A DNA stretch of 64,000 bases, from assembly GCF_029201445.1 (NCBI RefSeq), contig NZ_CP102381.1, positions 1,426,001 to 1,490,000 on the forward strand. Direction: 5' to 3'. This document shows positions 18,522 through 27,892 of this stretch, one piece after another. Under the pieces are notes generated by a model. It did no database searches. It was not told the origin of the DNA and saw nothing but the letters and a program-made list of their open reading frames with translations. Positions within the stretch are counted from its first letter, which is position 1, and every line of letters starts with the position of its first letter. A program made the translations under genes and the position numbers. The DNA is from Thiomicrorhabdus lithotrophica (GTDB taxonomy: Bacteria; Pseudomonadota; Gammaproteobacteria; Thiomicrospirales; Thiomicrospiraceae).

Positions 18522-19031
18522 TTACAAAGTCGTTACGTATTCCGCAATAACTTTCATATCCTCAGCACTTAAACCGGCAGCCATTGGAGCCATCATACCA
18601 GTCATAGGACCAACCTGCTCACCGGCCTTATATTTTTCAAGCTTAGCCACTACATCATCAACGGTTTGATTATTTAAACGCGGTCCAACACCACCTTCAC
18701 CCTTAGCACCGTGACAACCTACACAAGTGGCATACGCCTTTTCACCAGAAGGTGCGGCTACAGCGGCAACCACTTCTTTAACTTCTTCTACTTTTTCTTC
18801 TACTGCTGCAGGCACTTCCGCCACTGGCGCAGGTGCTGGTGCAGGCTGTAAAGCCGCTTTTGGAGCCGCTACTGGAACAGGCTGCTTAACATCCATCGTG
18901 TTTTGCTCTGCCGCTGGAGCGGCTGCTGTTTTAGCTTCTTCAGTATCACCTGAACAACCTGCTAAAAATACCGCTGAACCTAAAAGTGCTGTTGAAAGCG
19001 CTACTGTCTTTACATTAAATCGTTTTTTCAT
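18522..19031 (-). CDS. Membrane-anchored cytochrome c (c5-type)
   Basis: 169 residues. The lipoprotein signal MKKRFNVKTVALSTALLGSAVFLAGC is followed by an Ala/Pro/Val/Glu-rich linker (about 30-95) and a class I cytochrome domain. That domain has haem motif CVGCH in YATCVGCHGAKGEGGVGPRL and distal Met candidates in GPMTGMMAPMAAGLSAED. This is the layout of c5-like electron carriers tethered to a membrane by a flexible arm. Likely part of respiratory or sulfur-oxidation electron transfer, but no oxidase genes lie nearby. Well terminated downstream. Confidence 0.88.
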   Translation of the reverse strand: MKKRFNVKTVALSTALLGSAVFLAGCSGDTEEAKTAAAPAAEQNTMDVKQPVPVAAPKAALQPAPAPAPVAEVPAAVEEKVEEVKEVVAAVAAPSGEKAYATCVGCHGAKGEGGVGPRLNNQTVDDVVAKLEKYKAGEQVGPMTGMMAPMAAGLSAEDMKVIAEYVTTL

Positions 19032-19262
19032 GTTATGTCCTATATAGATTATTTTTCATGTTCAGGTTAAGGCAAAACTCCATATTTATGCTAAATAAAA
19101 CATGAACTATATGCAAAGTCTTAAAGTGAGTGATATTCAAATCAAACATAACCTGAATAAAAGATTGTTTTCAGATGCAGTTTAAAACGCTTTTCTGCTA
19201 TACACAAGAGAATATGATAAATAAGTAAACATTAGTAACAAACATAAGAAAAGCCTGATGTT

Positions 19263-19274
19263 ACCAGGCCTGGT
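19263..19274. repeat. ACCAGGCCTGGT palindrome between hrpA and the cytochrome c gene
   Basis: Exact copy within an 18-bp perfect palindrome (19260-19277), 44 bp past the hrpA stop. No T-run follows. Confidence 0.9.
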
Positions 19275-19317
19275 AACGATTCAATTTAATTGATTTCAAA
19301 TGGATTGTATTTGACAA

Positions 19318-22300
19318 TTATAATGATTTAATTTGTTTCTCTAAACGCTGAATAGAAACAGGCTTTATCGTTTTCATCGGTTGAGAAAATAGAGATAAGC
19401 GCAACTCTTCAATCATCCAACGAATATCTACCAGGCCTGGTTGGTTTTGATAAGCGGGTTCTGCAGCAATATCTTGATACATTTTCAATATTGGCTGAAT
19501 TTCACGAATATATTTTTGATCTTTACCAGGGTCTAAATCCAGTTTTTCTAAACGTACTTTTAAGCCTTTTAAGTAACGTTCAATCTGCTTAAACCAAATT
19601 TCAGGAGTATTGCGCACAAAATCTTTAGAAATCAATTGATCAAGTTGCTGTTTAATATCCGCAATAGAGGCTAGCCATCTTGGGTTAACTCGCCCTCTTA
19701 CTTGCTTAGCAATTTGTTGGTGAAGGGTAAAAATCGCATTAACTTGCTTAGCAATCTGTTGGGCGGAATTAATCCACTGCATTTGCACTTGATTCAATAC
19801 CGCTTCAAACTCACTCTGCTTACGAATTGACTCTGGATGAGGTACTAACAGGATTAAGGCTCTATCAATCACCTGCTGGGTTAAATCTTGGCAAGTACCG
19901 TAAGGTGCGTAACATAGACAAGCTTTTTGCATCGGTAGCTTTTTTTGCAAATACTTAACCTTGTCTACTAACAACCTCTCTAAAAGCAATATCACAGCTT
20001 GTGCATGAGAATCTAATGCCGATTGCTGCTCACCCAGTAAACCTAAGACAATGGCATCATCTTGAATCTGCAACGCCGGATAAGCCAACATCTCTTTGCC
20101 TTGGCTTTTGATGGTTTGTGATTCGGCCAGATCACCAAAGCTCCATTCTGTCACAGTGACATTTTGCGTCTTTTGCTTAGCTTGATGCTTTTGAATTTTG
20201 GCGTCCACCAAATGCTGGTATTCTTGCTTTAACGAATTAAGATCACTATTTTCAGCGAGCTTTTTTCCTTTATCATCCTCTAGTACAAAATAAGGCGTTA
20301 GGTGCTCAGGCAAGATAATTTCGGTAAAGTCATTTAAAGAGACTTTATGATTCGCTTTGCGGTTTAATGCCCAAACCAACTGATACAAATACGGTTCTTT
20401 TTTACCGCCTTTTATTGTTCTCTCGGGGTTCATTTCAGACAAAACTAAATCCGCATAATGCGGTGCTGGAATAAACTGTTTTCTTAATGACTTAGGCAAC
20501 GATTTAATATAGAAGGCGGTTTTCTCTTTTAGCAGGCCTGGTGTTAACCATTCAAAGTCAGCAACTTCTACATTATTCAGGTTAGACAACGGCAAGTGGT
20601 AAATTAATCCGTCATTCTTTTTACCTGGCTCGAAATGATAATCAACCGCTAAAGACATTTGATTACTTAAATGAACTTGATCAGGGTAATCAATTAATAA
20701 AGAGCTGCTTGCAGACTGCTTCATTAAGTCGTCTTCAGTCAAAAACAGCGATTGTAATTTTTGCGGTGACTCTTTTTCCGCTTTCTTAACCCACTTTTCA
20801 AACGCCGGTTTACTGTATATGTGTTTTGGAATACGCTCATCATAAAACTGATAGAGCACTTCTTCATCCACCAAAAAGTCAGGTCGACGTAATTTATGCT
20901 CAAGCTTTTCAATTTTTTGAATCAAGGTTTGGTTATGCACAAAGAATTTGGCACGCGTAAATAACTGACCTTCTACTAAGCCATGACGTAAAAAGATTTT
21001 GTGTGATTCAACTGGATTAATAGGGCCGTAATTACAGTGGCGTTTAGTGACAATAGGCAAACCGTATAAAGTAATCGATTCATAAGCGCCAACTTGACCA
21101 TTCTTTTTCTGCCAGTGCGGATCACTGTAACTATGTTTAATAAGATGTTTAGCTAAACTTTCCACCCAGCGAACATCAATGGCAGCATTCGTTCTTGCAT
21201 ACAATTTTGTGGTTTCAACCAGCTCGGCAGACAACATCCACTTAGGTTTACGTTTAAACAGACTCGAACTTGGATGAATAAACAATTTGGTATTACGCGC
21301 ACCTAAATACGATTTTTCATCGTCTCTCGTTGCCACATTACCTAGCAGGCCTGCTAACAATGAACGATGCACGGCAATACTATGTAAATCACTCAGGCGT
21401 TCTTTGACCTCACCTTCAAAACCGTTCGGTAACTTAGTGCGAACCTCTTCAAATAGATGTAATGCCCCTACCTTCATACCAATACGTTTAAGGCTCTGCT
21501 CAAGCTGCATAGTCAGTTCATGCCACTCTTTCATACGCATATAAGATAAAAAATTGGTCTTACATAATTTTCTGAGTTTGTTTTGCGTTAGGTGTCGGCG
21601 TTGATGCTCATAAAAATGCCAAAGATTTAAGAAAAACAGAAAGTCTGAACGTTCATCTTCAAAAGGCTTATGCGCAGTGCGTGCGGCTTGCATAGTTGAT
21701 TCATTAATATCGCGAGGGTCTTGAATGCTTAAAACGGCGGCAATGATTAATACCTCCGCTAAAACACCATTTTTCTCTGCTTCCACCACCATCTTAGCCA
21801 CACTTGGGTCAACAGGTAACCTAGCAATTTGACGGCCTTCTTCGGTTAGACGACGTTTATCATCTAATGCACCCAATTCATGCAGCTGTCTAAACCCATC
21901 ATTAATGGCCTTATCATTTGGAGCTTCAATAAAAGGAAAGCGATTCACCGCACCCAGCTTTAACTGGGTCATGGTCAAAATAACCGACGACAGTGAAGTA
22001 CGGTGAATTTCAGGATCGGTAAACTCTGGACGTGCGGTAAAACTCTCTTCATCATAAAGACGAATACAGATACCATCACTGACTCGACCACAACGCCCTT
22101 TTCTTTGGTTGGCAGACGCTTGAGAGATTTTCTCTATGGGTAGGCGTTGAACTTTGTTGCGCACACTATAACGACTGATTCTTACCAGGCCTGGGTCAAT
22201 GACATACTTAATGCCTGGCACAGTCAAAGAAGTTTCTGCCACATTGGTACTTAAAATAATGCGGCGTTTTGCAGAAGTTTGAAATACCTTCTGTTGATCA

Positions 22301-23331
22301 CTCATTGATAATCGAGCGTACAGAGGCACAATCTCCGTATTTTTGAGTTGATGTTTACGCAGAGCTTCAGCTGTCTCTTTTATATCTCGCTCACCGACCT
22401 GAAAAACCAATACATCCCCAAATGGATCTTCCTGTGCTAACTCATCGATTGCATCAACAATACCCGTTACCATATCCTGTTCAATTTCATTGCCAGCATC
22501 ATCTTTATAGCTAGATAAAGGTCGGTAACGCAGTTCAACAGGGTAAGTGCGACCAGAAACCTCGACCACCGGTGGACGTTTGCCATTCACCGTAAAATGA
22601 TCGGCAAAACGCTGAGTATCAATCGTTGCAGAGGTAATAATGACTTTTAAGTCAGGACGTTTGGATATGAGTTGCTTTAGTATGCCAAGTAAGAAATCGA
22701 TATTAATACTACGCTCATGCGCTTCATCAATAATAATCGCTTCATACTGGCTTAGGTAACGGTCATTTTGCACTTCAGCCAACAAGATACCATCGGTCAT
22801 CACTTTAATCAGACTATGTTCATGAACCTGATCTAAAAAGCGAACTTGGTAACCCACTATTTGGCCCAGTGAAGAATGAAGTTCTTCTGAAATTCTCTCG
22901 GCAACGCTGCGAGCCGCCAATCTACGCGGTTGGGTACAACCAATTTTGCCGTGAATCCCTAAACCGGCCTCTAGACATATTTTGGGAATTTGCGTGGTCT
23001 TTCCTGACCCTGTCTCTCCAGCAATCACTACGACTTGGTTATTTTTGATTAGCTCAACCAGCTCATCTTTCTTGCTGGCTACCGGTAAGGCATCGTCGTA
23101 TTCAATTTTAGGCAAGGTCTTTTGCCTCGCTTCAACCTGCAACAATGACTTTTGTACTTTTTCAGTGAGTTTTAACCAGGCCTGGTTAGTTGCTAATTCG
23201 TCCGCCGATAGTGTTTCAAAGCCGCCTTTATCATAGTCTCTTTGTATGAAAAACCGGTCTTTCAGCATGCAACGAGTGATTACATTTTTAAAATTTTGAA
23301 CAGAAAAGCTTGAGGTTGACGAAGTTGCCAT
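19318..23331 (-). CDS. hrpA: ATP-dependent RNA helicase HrpA
   Basis: 1337 residues from the ATG at 23329-23331, close to the E. coli length of 1300. An in-frame GTG at 23436 would add 35 unrelated hydrophobic residues, so I reject it. DEAH-box motifs: VVVIAGETGSGKTTQIPKIC (I), TQPRRLAARS (Ia), IIDEAHERSINIDFL (II), ITSATIDTQRF (III), STNVAETSLTVPGI (V) and QRKGRCGR (VI). The long C-terminal region is the HrpA-specific DUF3418 part. HrpA acts in mRNA processing and in rescuing stalled ribosomes. Two exact palindrome copies and three variants lie within it. Confidence 0.95.
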   Translation of the reverse strand: MATSSTSSFSVQNFKNVITRCMLKDRFFIQRDYDKGGFETLSADELATNQAWLKLTEKVQKSLLQVEARQKTLPKIEYDDALPVASKKDELVELIKNNQVVVIAGETGSGKTTQIPKICLEAGLGIHGKIGCTQPRRLAARSVAERISEELHSSLGQIVGYQVRFLDQVHEHSLIKVMTDGILLAEVQNDRYLSQYEAIIIDEAHERSINIDFLLGILKQLISKRPDLKVIITSATIDTQRFADHFTVNGKRPPVVEVSGRTYPVELRYRPLSSYKDDAGNEIEQDMVTGIVDAIDELAQEDPFGDVLVFQVGERDIKETAEALRKHQLKNTEIVPLYARLSMSDQQKVFQTSAKRRIILSTNVAETSLTVPGIKYVIDPGLVRISRYSVRNKVQRLPIEKISQASANQRKGRCGRVSDGICIRLYDEESFTARPEFTDPEIHRTSLSSVILTMTQLKLGAVNRFPFIEAPNDKAINDGFRQLHELGALDDKRRLTEEGRQIARLPVDPSVAKMVVEAEKNGVLAEVLIIAAVLSIQDPRDINESTMQAARTAHKPFEDERSDFLFFLNLWHFYEHQRRHLTQNKLRKLCKTNFLSYMRMKEWHELTMQLEQSLKRIGMKVGALHLFEEVRTKLPNGFEGEVKERLSDLHSIAVHRSLLAGLLGNVATRDDEKSYLGARNTKLFIHPSSSLFKRKPKWMLSAELVETTKLYARTNAAIDVRWVESLAKHLIKHSYSDPHWQKKNGQVGAYESITLYGLPIVTKRHCNYGPINPVESHKIFLRHGLVEGQLFTRAKFFVHNQTLIQKIEKLEHKLRRPDFLVDEEVLYQFYDERIPKHIYSKPAFEKWVKKAEKESPQKLQSLFLTEDDLMKQSASSSLLIDYPDQVHLSNQMSLAVDYHFEPGKKNDGLIYHLPLSNLNNVEVADFEWLTPGLLKEKTAFYIKSLPKSLRKQFIPAPHYADLVLSEMNPERTIKGGKKEPYLYQLVWALNRKANHKVSLNDFTEIILPEHLTPYFVLEDDKGKKLAENSDLNSLKQEYQHLVDAKIQKHQAKQKTQNVTVTEWSFGDLAESQTIKSQGKEMLAYPALQIQDDAIVLGLLGEQQSALDSHAQAVILLLERLLVDKVKYLQKKLPMQKACLCYAPYGTCQDLTQQVIDRALILLVPHPESIRKQSEFEAVLNQVQMQWINSAQQIAKQVNAIFTLHQQIAKQVRGRVNPRWLASIADIKQQLDQLISKDFVRNTPEIWFKQIERYLKGLKVRLEKLDLDPGKDQKYIREIQPILKMYQDIAAEPAYQNQPGLVDIRWMIEELRLSLFSQPMKTIKPVSIQRLEKQIKSL
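19430..19441. repeat. ACCAGGCCTGGT palindrome in the 3' part of hrpA
   Basis: Exact copy, read as Pro-Gly-Leu-Val (NQPGLVDIRW). Confidence 0.9.
23175..23186. repeat. ACCAGGCCTGGT palindrome in the 5' part of hrpA
   Basis: Exact copy in a 16-bp palindrome TAACCAGGCCTGGTTA, read as Gln-Ala-Trp (NQAWLKL). Confidence 0.9.
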
Positions 23332-23458
23332 AAATATAGATAATAACCAGATTAATGTTTTATATAATATTAGTATTTTAGCGGATACTAATATCCCATT
23401 TAAACGATTATTATAGCAAATACCACTCACTACCACCCATTAACAAAGGCATTGAATC

Positions 23459-24151
23459 ATGAAAATTCGCCAGCTATTTGATTACGACACATGGACTTAT
23501 ACCTACCTACTATGGGATGAAGCTACCAAAGAAGCGGCCGTAATTGATTCTGTTCTTGAACAGGTTGAGCGTGATACACAACATATTCAAGAGCTTGGCT
23601 TAAATGTTAAGTATCTGCTAGAAACGCATATTCACGCTGACCACATTACTGGTGCCGGACCTATTCGCAAAAGAACAAAGGGCAAAATTGTTGTTCACCG
23701 TAATTCAGGCTCAGAATGTGCCGATATTTTAGCGGATGAAGGTGATAGCTTTAAATTAGGCGAACAAGAAATAAAAGTATTGCATACGCCAGGCCACACC
23801 AATACTGACATCACCTACCTCATTGAGGGCGCAGCATTTACCGGTGATACCTTATTCGTAAGAGATTGCGGAAGAACCGACTTTCAGCTAGGTAGCAATG
23901 AAGACATGTATCACTCACTTACAGAGAAATTATTCACCCTACCTGAAGATACCTTGGTATTCCCGGCTCATGACTATAAAGGCTTTAGCCAATCAACCAT
24001 TGGTGAAGAAAAGCAGTTTAATTCGCGTGTTGGTAACGGTAAGTCTTTCAAAGACTTCTCAACCATTATGGATGGCTTAAACCTACCTAACCCAAAACGT
24101 TTAGATATATCCGTTCCTGGTAATCTTAAGTGTGGTGACTTAGACGATTAA
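23459..24151 (+). CDS. Persulfide dioxygenase-type metallo-beta-lactamase-fold protein (ETHE1-like)
   Basis: 230 residues. The metal site is ETHIHADHITGA (HxHxDH), then HTPGHTNTDITYLI, FTGDTLFV and FPAHDYKG. The stretch RDCGRTDFQLGS is characteristic of ETHE1/SdoA/Blh persulfide dioxygenases, where this region helps bind glutathione persulfide at a mononuclear iron. Such enzymes oxidise GSSH to sulfite. This fits a sulfur-oxidising lifestyle, but the enzyme also occurs widely for sulfide detoxification. The gene is monocistronic, divergent from hrpA, and ends at a hairpin at 24181-24217. Confidence 0.88.
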   Translation: MKIRQLFDYDTWTYTYLLWDEATKEAAVIDSVLEQVERDTQHIQELGLNVKYLLETHIHADHITGAGPIRKRTKGKIVVHRNSGSECADILADEGDSFKLGEQEIKVLHTPGHTNTDITYLIEGAAFTGDTLFVRDCGRTDFQLGSNEDMYHSLTEKLFTLPEDTLVFPAHDYKGFSQSTIGEEKQFNSRVGNGKSFKDFSTIMDGLNLPNPKRLDISVPGNLKCGDLDD

Positions 24152-24180
24152 ATTTCGACCAAACTAAACCGTAATCCACA

Positions 24181-24217
24181 AAAAAGCCCGATAGAACTTA
24201 TGCTCATCTGGCTTTTT
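24181..24217 (+). terminator. Terminator of the persulfide dioxygenase gene
   Basis: AAAAAGCC-c-GAT pairs with ATC-t-GGCTTTTT around a 13-base loop, followed by T-rich sequence. Confidence 0.75.
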
Positions 24218-24254
24218 TATTTTTAGAATTTTTATATAATTCAAGAATGATTCA

Positions 24255-24349
24255 GATTGCGCCTAAAACTTGTTAGGTCAAGGAAGAAAATTTGAGTTTA
24301 CCTATGTAAATGACCATTTCCTGACGCAGATTAACCATTGTTAAAGCGA
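24255..24349. repeat. Structured extragenic repeat, unit 1
   Basis: Contains GGTCAAGGAA, a core hairpin GTTTAC-CTAT-GTAAAT, then GACCATTTCCTGAC. It shares the order GGT-CAAGGAA, GAGT-TAC, GTA, GACC, TTT-TGAC with unit 2. Confidence 0.6.
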
Positions 24350-24353
24350 GTTA

Positions 24354-24453
24354 GATTGATCAATAACACCGCCGGTTCAAGGAAAAACAAGGGAGTGTAC
24401 AAATAGTACTCGACCGTTTTTGACAAAGAAATGGTGGTGTTAGAGGGCAATCT
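24354..24453. repeat. Structured extragenic repeat, unit 2
   Basis: Contains GGTTCAAGGAA, a core hairpin GAGTGTAC-AAATA-GTACTC, then GACCGTTTTTGAC. Its ends, AGATTG..TAACACC and GGTGTTA..CAATCT, form an outer inverted repeat. Confidence 0.65.
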
Positions 24454-24460
24454 AGCCGTT

Positions 24461-24886
24461 TTAATGGACTTCTAAAACTTCTACCTTGTAATCTAAGGTT
24501 TGGTCTGCCAACGGGTGATTTCCATCTAGGTAAACTTTATCTTCCGTGACTTCAATAATACGGAAAGTAATGGTGTTTCCTTCAGGATCTTCCGTTTCTA
24601 CCGATGAACCGACCTCAACTTCTACGTTATCTTCAAAGTTTTCTGGACCAGCAAATACCACTAAATCATCATTCGTGACACCATAGGCTTTTGCTGGCGG
24701 AATAGATACTTTAGCCGCAAAACCAGGCTCTTCACCTTCCATAAATTCTTCAAGACCTTCAATGATTTCACCTTCACCTTGAATATAAACAACCGGTTCA
24801 CCACCGAATGTAGAATCTAGTATATTGCCCTTTTCATCACGTAACTCATAATGAAATGTCACGCGACTGCCTTTTTTAATTCTCAT
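24461..24886 (-). CDS. FKBP-type peptidyl-prolyl isomerase, SlyD-like without metal-binding tail
   Basis: 141 residues. FKBP half-domains: VTFHYELRDEKGNILDSTFGGEPVVYIQGEGEIIEGLEE, then AAKVSIPPAKAYG. An insert-in-flap chaperone domain (about 70-125) is followed by the diagnostic DGNHPLADQTLDYKVEV. It lacks the His/Cys-rich C-terminal tail of E. coli SlyD. Role: cytosolic prolyl isomerase and chaperone. The start is placed at the ATG ending at 24886. A stretch with two structured repeats lies just downstream. It is paralogous to the gene at 7858. Confidence 0.88.
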   Translation of the reverse strand: MRIKKGSRVTFHYELRDEKGNILDSTFGGEPVVYIQGEGEIIEGLEEFMEGEEPGFAAKVSIPPAKAYGVTNDDLVVFAGPENFEDNVEVEVGSSVETEDPEGNTITFRIIEVTEDKVYLDGNHPLADQTLDYKVEVLEVH

Positions 24887-24953
24887 AACTCAACCTTTTG
24901 AATTTGTTTTGCTTTAAAATGATGAGCGATATTTTACAGTAAAGAGAATATGA

Positions 24954-25655
24954 ATGCGTCAGATAATATTAGATACTGAAACCACAGGTTTTGAACCGCA
25001 CAATGGAGACAGAATCATTGAAATTGGTGCGGTTGAAATGTTTAAGCGTCGCCTGACCAATAACAACTATCACCAGTACATTTACCCTGAGCGAAAAGTA
25101 CCGCAAGAGGCGATTGAAGTTCACGGTATCACAGATGAATTTTTGAAGGATAAACCTGTTTTTTCAAAAATTTCTGATGCCTTTATGGAATATGTCTCTG
25201 GTGCAGAGCTCATTATTCATAATGCGCCGTTCGATGTTGGCTTTATTAACCATGAACTTTCTTTATTGGCTGACAACAAATGGGGAAAGATTGAAGACCA
25301 TTGTGTAATTACTGACTCACTTAAAATGGCTCGCAAAACGTATCCTGGACAAAGAAACTCTTTGGATGCGTTATGTAAACGTCTTGGGATTGATAATTCA
25401 AACCGTACTTTACACGGAGCCTTACTCGATTCAGAAATCCTAGCCGATGTTTACCTGACCATGACTGGTGGACAAACGGCTTTATTGTTAAATGCCGATG
25501 GTCAAAACCCAGAAGACAGTAATGATAACCGAGTTGCTATACAAAGTGATCGCCCAACCTTAAAAGTGCTAAAAGCCAGCGATGCTGAAATTTTATTGCA
25601 TAAGAAAAAACTGGAAGAAATCTCTAAAGAATCTGGAGAACACCAAGCCTGGTAA
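24954..25655 (+). CDS. dnaQ: DNA polymerase III epsilon subunit (proofreading exonuclease)
   Basis: 233 residues. Exonuclease motif I is IILDTETTGFEPHNGDRIIEIGAVE (catalytic Asp/Glu), motif II is IIHNAPFDVGFINHEL, and motif III is LHGALLDSEILADVYL (H..D). A C-terminal extension after about 185 would bind the polymerase alpha subunit. The ATG at 24954 is used; an out-of-frame ATG sits four bases upstream. The last codons (HQAW-stop) overlap a one-mismatch form of the iterated palindrome (25642-25653). Convergent with rnhA across a strong bidirectional terminator. Confidence 0.95.
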   Translation: MRQIILDTETTGFEPHNGDRIIEIGAVEMFKRRLTNNNYHQYIYPERKVPQEAIEVHGITDEFLKDKPVFSKISDAFMEYVSGAELIIHNAPFDVGFINHELSLLADNKWGKIEDHCVITDSLKMARKTYPGQRNSLDALCKRLGIDNSNRTLHGALLDSEILADVYLTMTGGQTALLLNADGQNPEDSNDNRVAIQSDRPTLKVLKASDAEILLHKKKLEEISKESGEHQAW

Positions 25656-25682
25656 GTTTTGAATGAACTGAAACGCACAACT

Positions 25683-25710
25683 AAAAAACGCCGTTAATAC
25701 GGCGTTTTTT
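25683..25710. terminator. Bidirectional dnaQ/rnhA terminator
   Basis: Perfect 12-base arms AAAAAACGCCGT / ACGGCGTTTTTT with a four-base loop TAAT. Confidence 0.95.
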
Positions 25711-25735
25711 TATTCATAGAAGGGTTAAACTCTTA

Positions 25736-26179
25736 TTAGCCTTTTGCTAACAATTCATCAATCGCTAAATTAGCTAATTCATCTACCCGTTCGTTTTCTG
25801 GATGCCCACTGTGCCCCTTTACCCAGAACCATTCAACCGTATGAGGCTCAAGTGCGGCATCAAGGCGTAGCCAAAGCTCTTTATTTTTTACAGGTTGATT
25901 AGCAGCGGTTTTCCAACCTTTTTGCTTCCAACCTGACATCCACTTGGTTACGCCGTTTTTAACATACTGCGAATCCGTAGTGATATGAACATGACTAGAA
26001 CGATTCAAAACCTCAAAAGCTTGAATGGCCGCCATTAACTCCATTTGATTATTCGTTGTATCAGGTTGATAACCTTTCAACTCTTTGAGGTGCTCACCAT
26101 ATTTCAATAACGCTCCCCAACCACCAGGCCCAGGATTACCACGACAACCGCCATCGGTATACATCTTAACCACTTGCAT
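25736..26179 (-). CDS. rnhA: Ribonuclease HI
   Basis: 147 residues, near the E. coli length. The four-acid active site is visible: [16 protein letters not shown] (Asp), [13 protein letters not shown] (Glu), [12 protein letters not shown] (Asp) and [10 protein letters not shown] (Asp). The basic protrusion [20 protein letters not shown] is present. It degrades the RNA strand of RNA-DNA hybrids. Its stop lies opposite dnaQ. It follows the yafS-like gene by 2 bp, so the two are probably co-transcribed. Confidence 0.96.
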   Translation of the reverse strand: MQVVKMYTDGGCRGNPGPGGWGALLKYGEHLKELKGYQPDTTNNQMELMAAIQAFEVLNRSSHVHITTDSQYVKNGVTKWMSGWKQKGWKTAANQPVKNKELWLRLDAALEPHTVEWFWVKGHSGHPENERVDELANLAIDELLAKG

Positions 26180-26181
26180 AT

Positions 26182-26982
26182 TTACTTCTGTTTCTCTGTT
26201 TTTAATTGTTTTATATTTTGAGTTGATACGGCGGTACCGTTAGTGGCAGAACCATTTCTAACACCTTGCCACTTTGGTAAATGCCACTTTAAGCCCACCA
26301 AAGTGGGAGAATCGACACGTTTTTTTGCTACCAAACAGTACACATTGCCAAAGTCTAAACCTATCGTCTTCAATCCAGTTTCAATTTTTTCGATAAACTT
26401 AGCCCATACAGTATATTTTTCATTCGCGGTAAAACACATAACTGGACTATATTTAACCGCTTTCACTTCATAACCCAGTACTTCTAACCACTCTTTAATT
26501 TTATTCGCCCTTCTATATTTTGCTTGTTTAAAGCCAGATAAATTAGAGAAGTATTTAAGCCTTAAAGGCATACAGGCAATTTTATTAAATCCAGTCAGCA
26601 CAATATGCCCTTCTGGCAATAACATCGTATCGACTTGTCGTAACAGATAATAGGGATCATCTACCGTTTCTAGAGTGTGCGGTAAAAAGACAACATCGGC
26701 TTTATCTTTGCCTATCGGTAAAAAATCCAGCTCAGCTTGCACCCAGTTAATTCCGACTTTAACAGCTGATTCTTGAGCAAGCGTTTCGTCAACTAATAAC
26801 TTACACGCAATTCGGCTTTTTTGAGCTAGATTTTCTTTAGAAACACATCCTAGCTGAACCAAAAAATAACCAAAGAGGTTCTCAACCGCTTTATCAACGA
26901 GTAACTTTTCTTGGTTATATACCACCCTTCCAGGTGAACTTTGAAACCATTGCCTTAAAAACTGTTGAAAACCTTGACTCAT
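26182..26982 (-). CDS. Class I SAM-dependent methyltransferase, YafS-like
   Basis: 266 residues from the ATG at 26980-26982, supported by GGGA about eight bases upstream. The TTG at 27030 would run into the gloB leader. The N-terminal [29 protein letters not shown] is typical of the family beside gloB in gammaproteobacteria (YafS). The methyltransferase part retains the post-motif stretch [36 protein letters not shown] crisp glycine-rich motif I is absent (LGCVSKENL in its place), so SAM binding may be weak or altered. The substrate is unknown. Confidence 0.75.
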   Translation of the reverse strand: MSQGFQQFLRQWFQSSPGRVVYNQEKLLVDKAVENLFGYFLVQLGCVSKENLAQKSRIACKLLVDETLAQESAVKVGINWVQAELDFLPIGKDKADVVFLPHTLETVDDPYYLLRQVDTMLLPEGHIVLTGFNKIACMPLRLKYFSNLSGFKQAKYRRANKIKEWLEVLGYEVKAVKYSPVMCFTANEKYTVWAKFIEKIETGLKTIGLDFGNVYCLVAKKRVDSPTLVGLKWHLPKWQGVRNGSATNGTAVSTQNIKQLKTEKQK

Positions 26983-27057
26983 AGCGCTTTTCCCACTATT
27001 TAGACTGTAATTTTGGTAGAATATTTTCAATTATAACAATTGGATTCGACATCTTAT

Positions 27058-27834
27058 ATGAATATCGTTGGCCTACCCGCACTTGTTGACACATACGAAA
27101 ATTATATTTGGATTTTACATGATGAAAAGCAAGCCTTTGTCGTTGACCCAGGCGAATCAATCCAAGTGTTAGAGTATCTAGATAAACATGGCTTAGAGCT
27201 TCGGGCAATTTTGATTACTCACCAACATGCTGACCATACAAATGGTGTTAATGCATTAGTTGAAGCCTTTCCAAAGGCTGTGGTGTATGGCCCTTCCAAA
27301 AGCAACCTTTCGACTATTCAAGTTAAATGCAAAGAAAATGATAAAGTTACTTTAGCTGACGACCTGAAATTCAAAATACTCGATATACCAGGTCACACAA
27401 AAGACCATATTGCATTTTACAATGATGATATTTTATTTTGCGGGGACACTTTATTTACAGCAGGATGTGGAAGAATTTTAGGCGGCACAGCTAAACAATT
27501 TAGCAATTCGATCTTAAAACTGCGCGAGCTACCTGATAACACAGGGTTTTATTGTGCGCATGAATACACTAATACCAATTTGAAATTTGCTCAACTAGTC
27601 GAACCTGACAATGCAGAACTCACAAAGCGCATAGCTAATTCGGCAATTAAATACCCAGCTATTCATATTGGTGCGCAATCTACTTTAGGTGAAGAAAAGT
27701 TAACGAATCCCTTTTTACGATTTGATACGCCTGCACTCAAGCAAAGACTCATAGAGCGCGGAGCAAGCGACTCTGCTGAAAGTTTATTTAACACACTAAG
27801 AACATGGAAAGATGAGTTTGATAGAGCGAACTAA
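27058..27834 (+). CDS. gloB: Hydroxyacylglutathione hydrolase (glyoxalase II)
   Basis: 258 residues from the ATG at 27058; the in-frame TTG at 27040 would add six residues not seen in the family. Metal site: ILITHQHADHTNGV, IPGHTKDHIAFY, LFCGDTLFTAGCGRILGG and FYCAHEYTNTNLKFA. The C-terminal helical domain ends with FNTLRTWKDEF, as in GloB. It hydrolyses S-lactoylglutathione to lactate and glutathione. It is divergent from the yafS-like gene with a tight 75-bp gap, and mltD follows it 58 bp downstream. Confidence 0.94.
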   Translation: MNIVGLPALVDTYENYIWILHDEKQAFVVDPGESIQVLEYLDKHGLELRAILITHQHADHTNGVNALVEAFPKAVVYGPSKSNLSTIQVKCKENDKVTLADDLKFKILDIPGHTKDHIAFYNDDILFCGDTLFTAGCGRILGGTAKQFSNSILKLRELPDNTGFYCAHEYTNTNLKFAQLVEPDNAELTKRIANSAIKYPAIHIGAQSTLGEEKLTNPFLRFDTPALKQRLIERGASDSAESLFNTLRTWKDEFDRAN

Positions 27835-27892
27835 TTAACGCATTACGTTACGACAACCCCGAGACAGCCCAGTACAAAGAATTTAAAAGACT

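Noticed and set aside
18727..19047. Open frame of 106 residues opposite the cytochrome c gene
   Set aside because: It is an Ala/Thr/Ser-rich complement of a biased linker, with no independent coding evidence.
23332..23436. GTG start giving HrpA a 35-residue N-terminal extension
   Set aside because: The extension is hydrophobic, absent from the family, and the ATG at 23331 gives the expected N-terminus.
26983..27057. TTG starts extending both the yafS-like gene (27030) and gloB (27040)
   Set aside because: Both extensions would overlap the divergent control region, and family N-termini begin at the internal ATGs.
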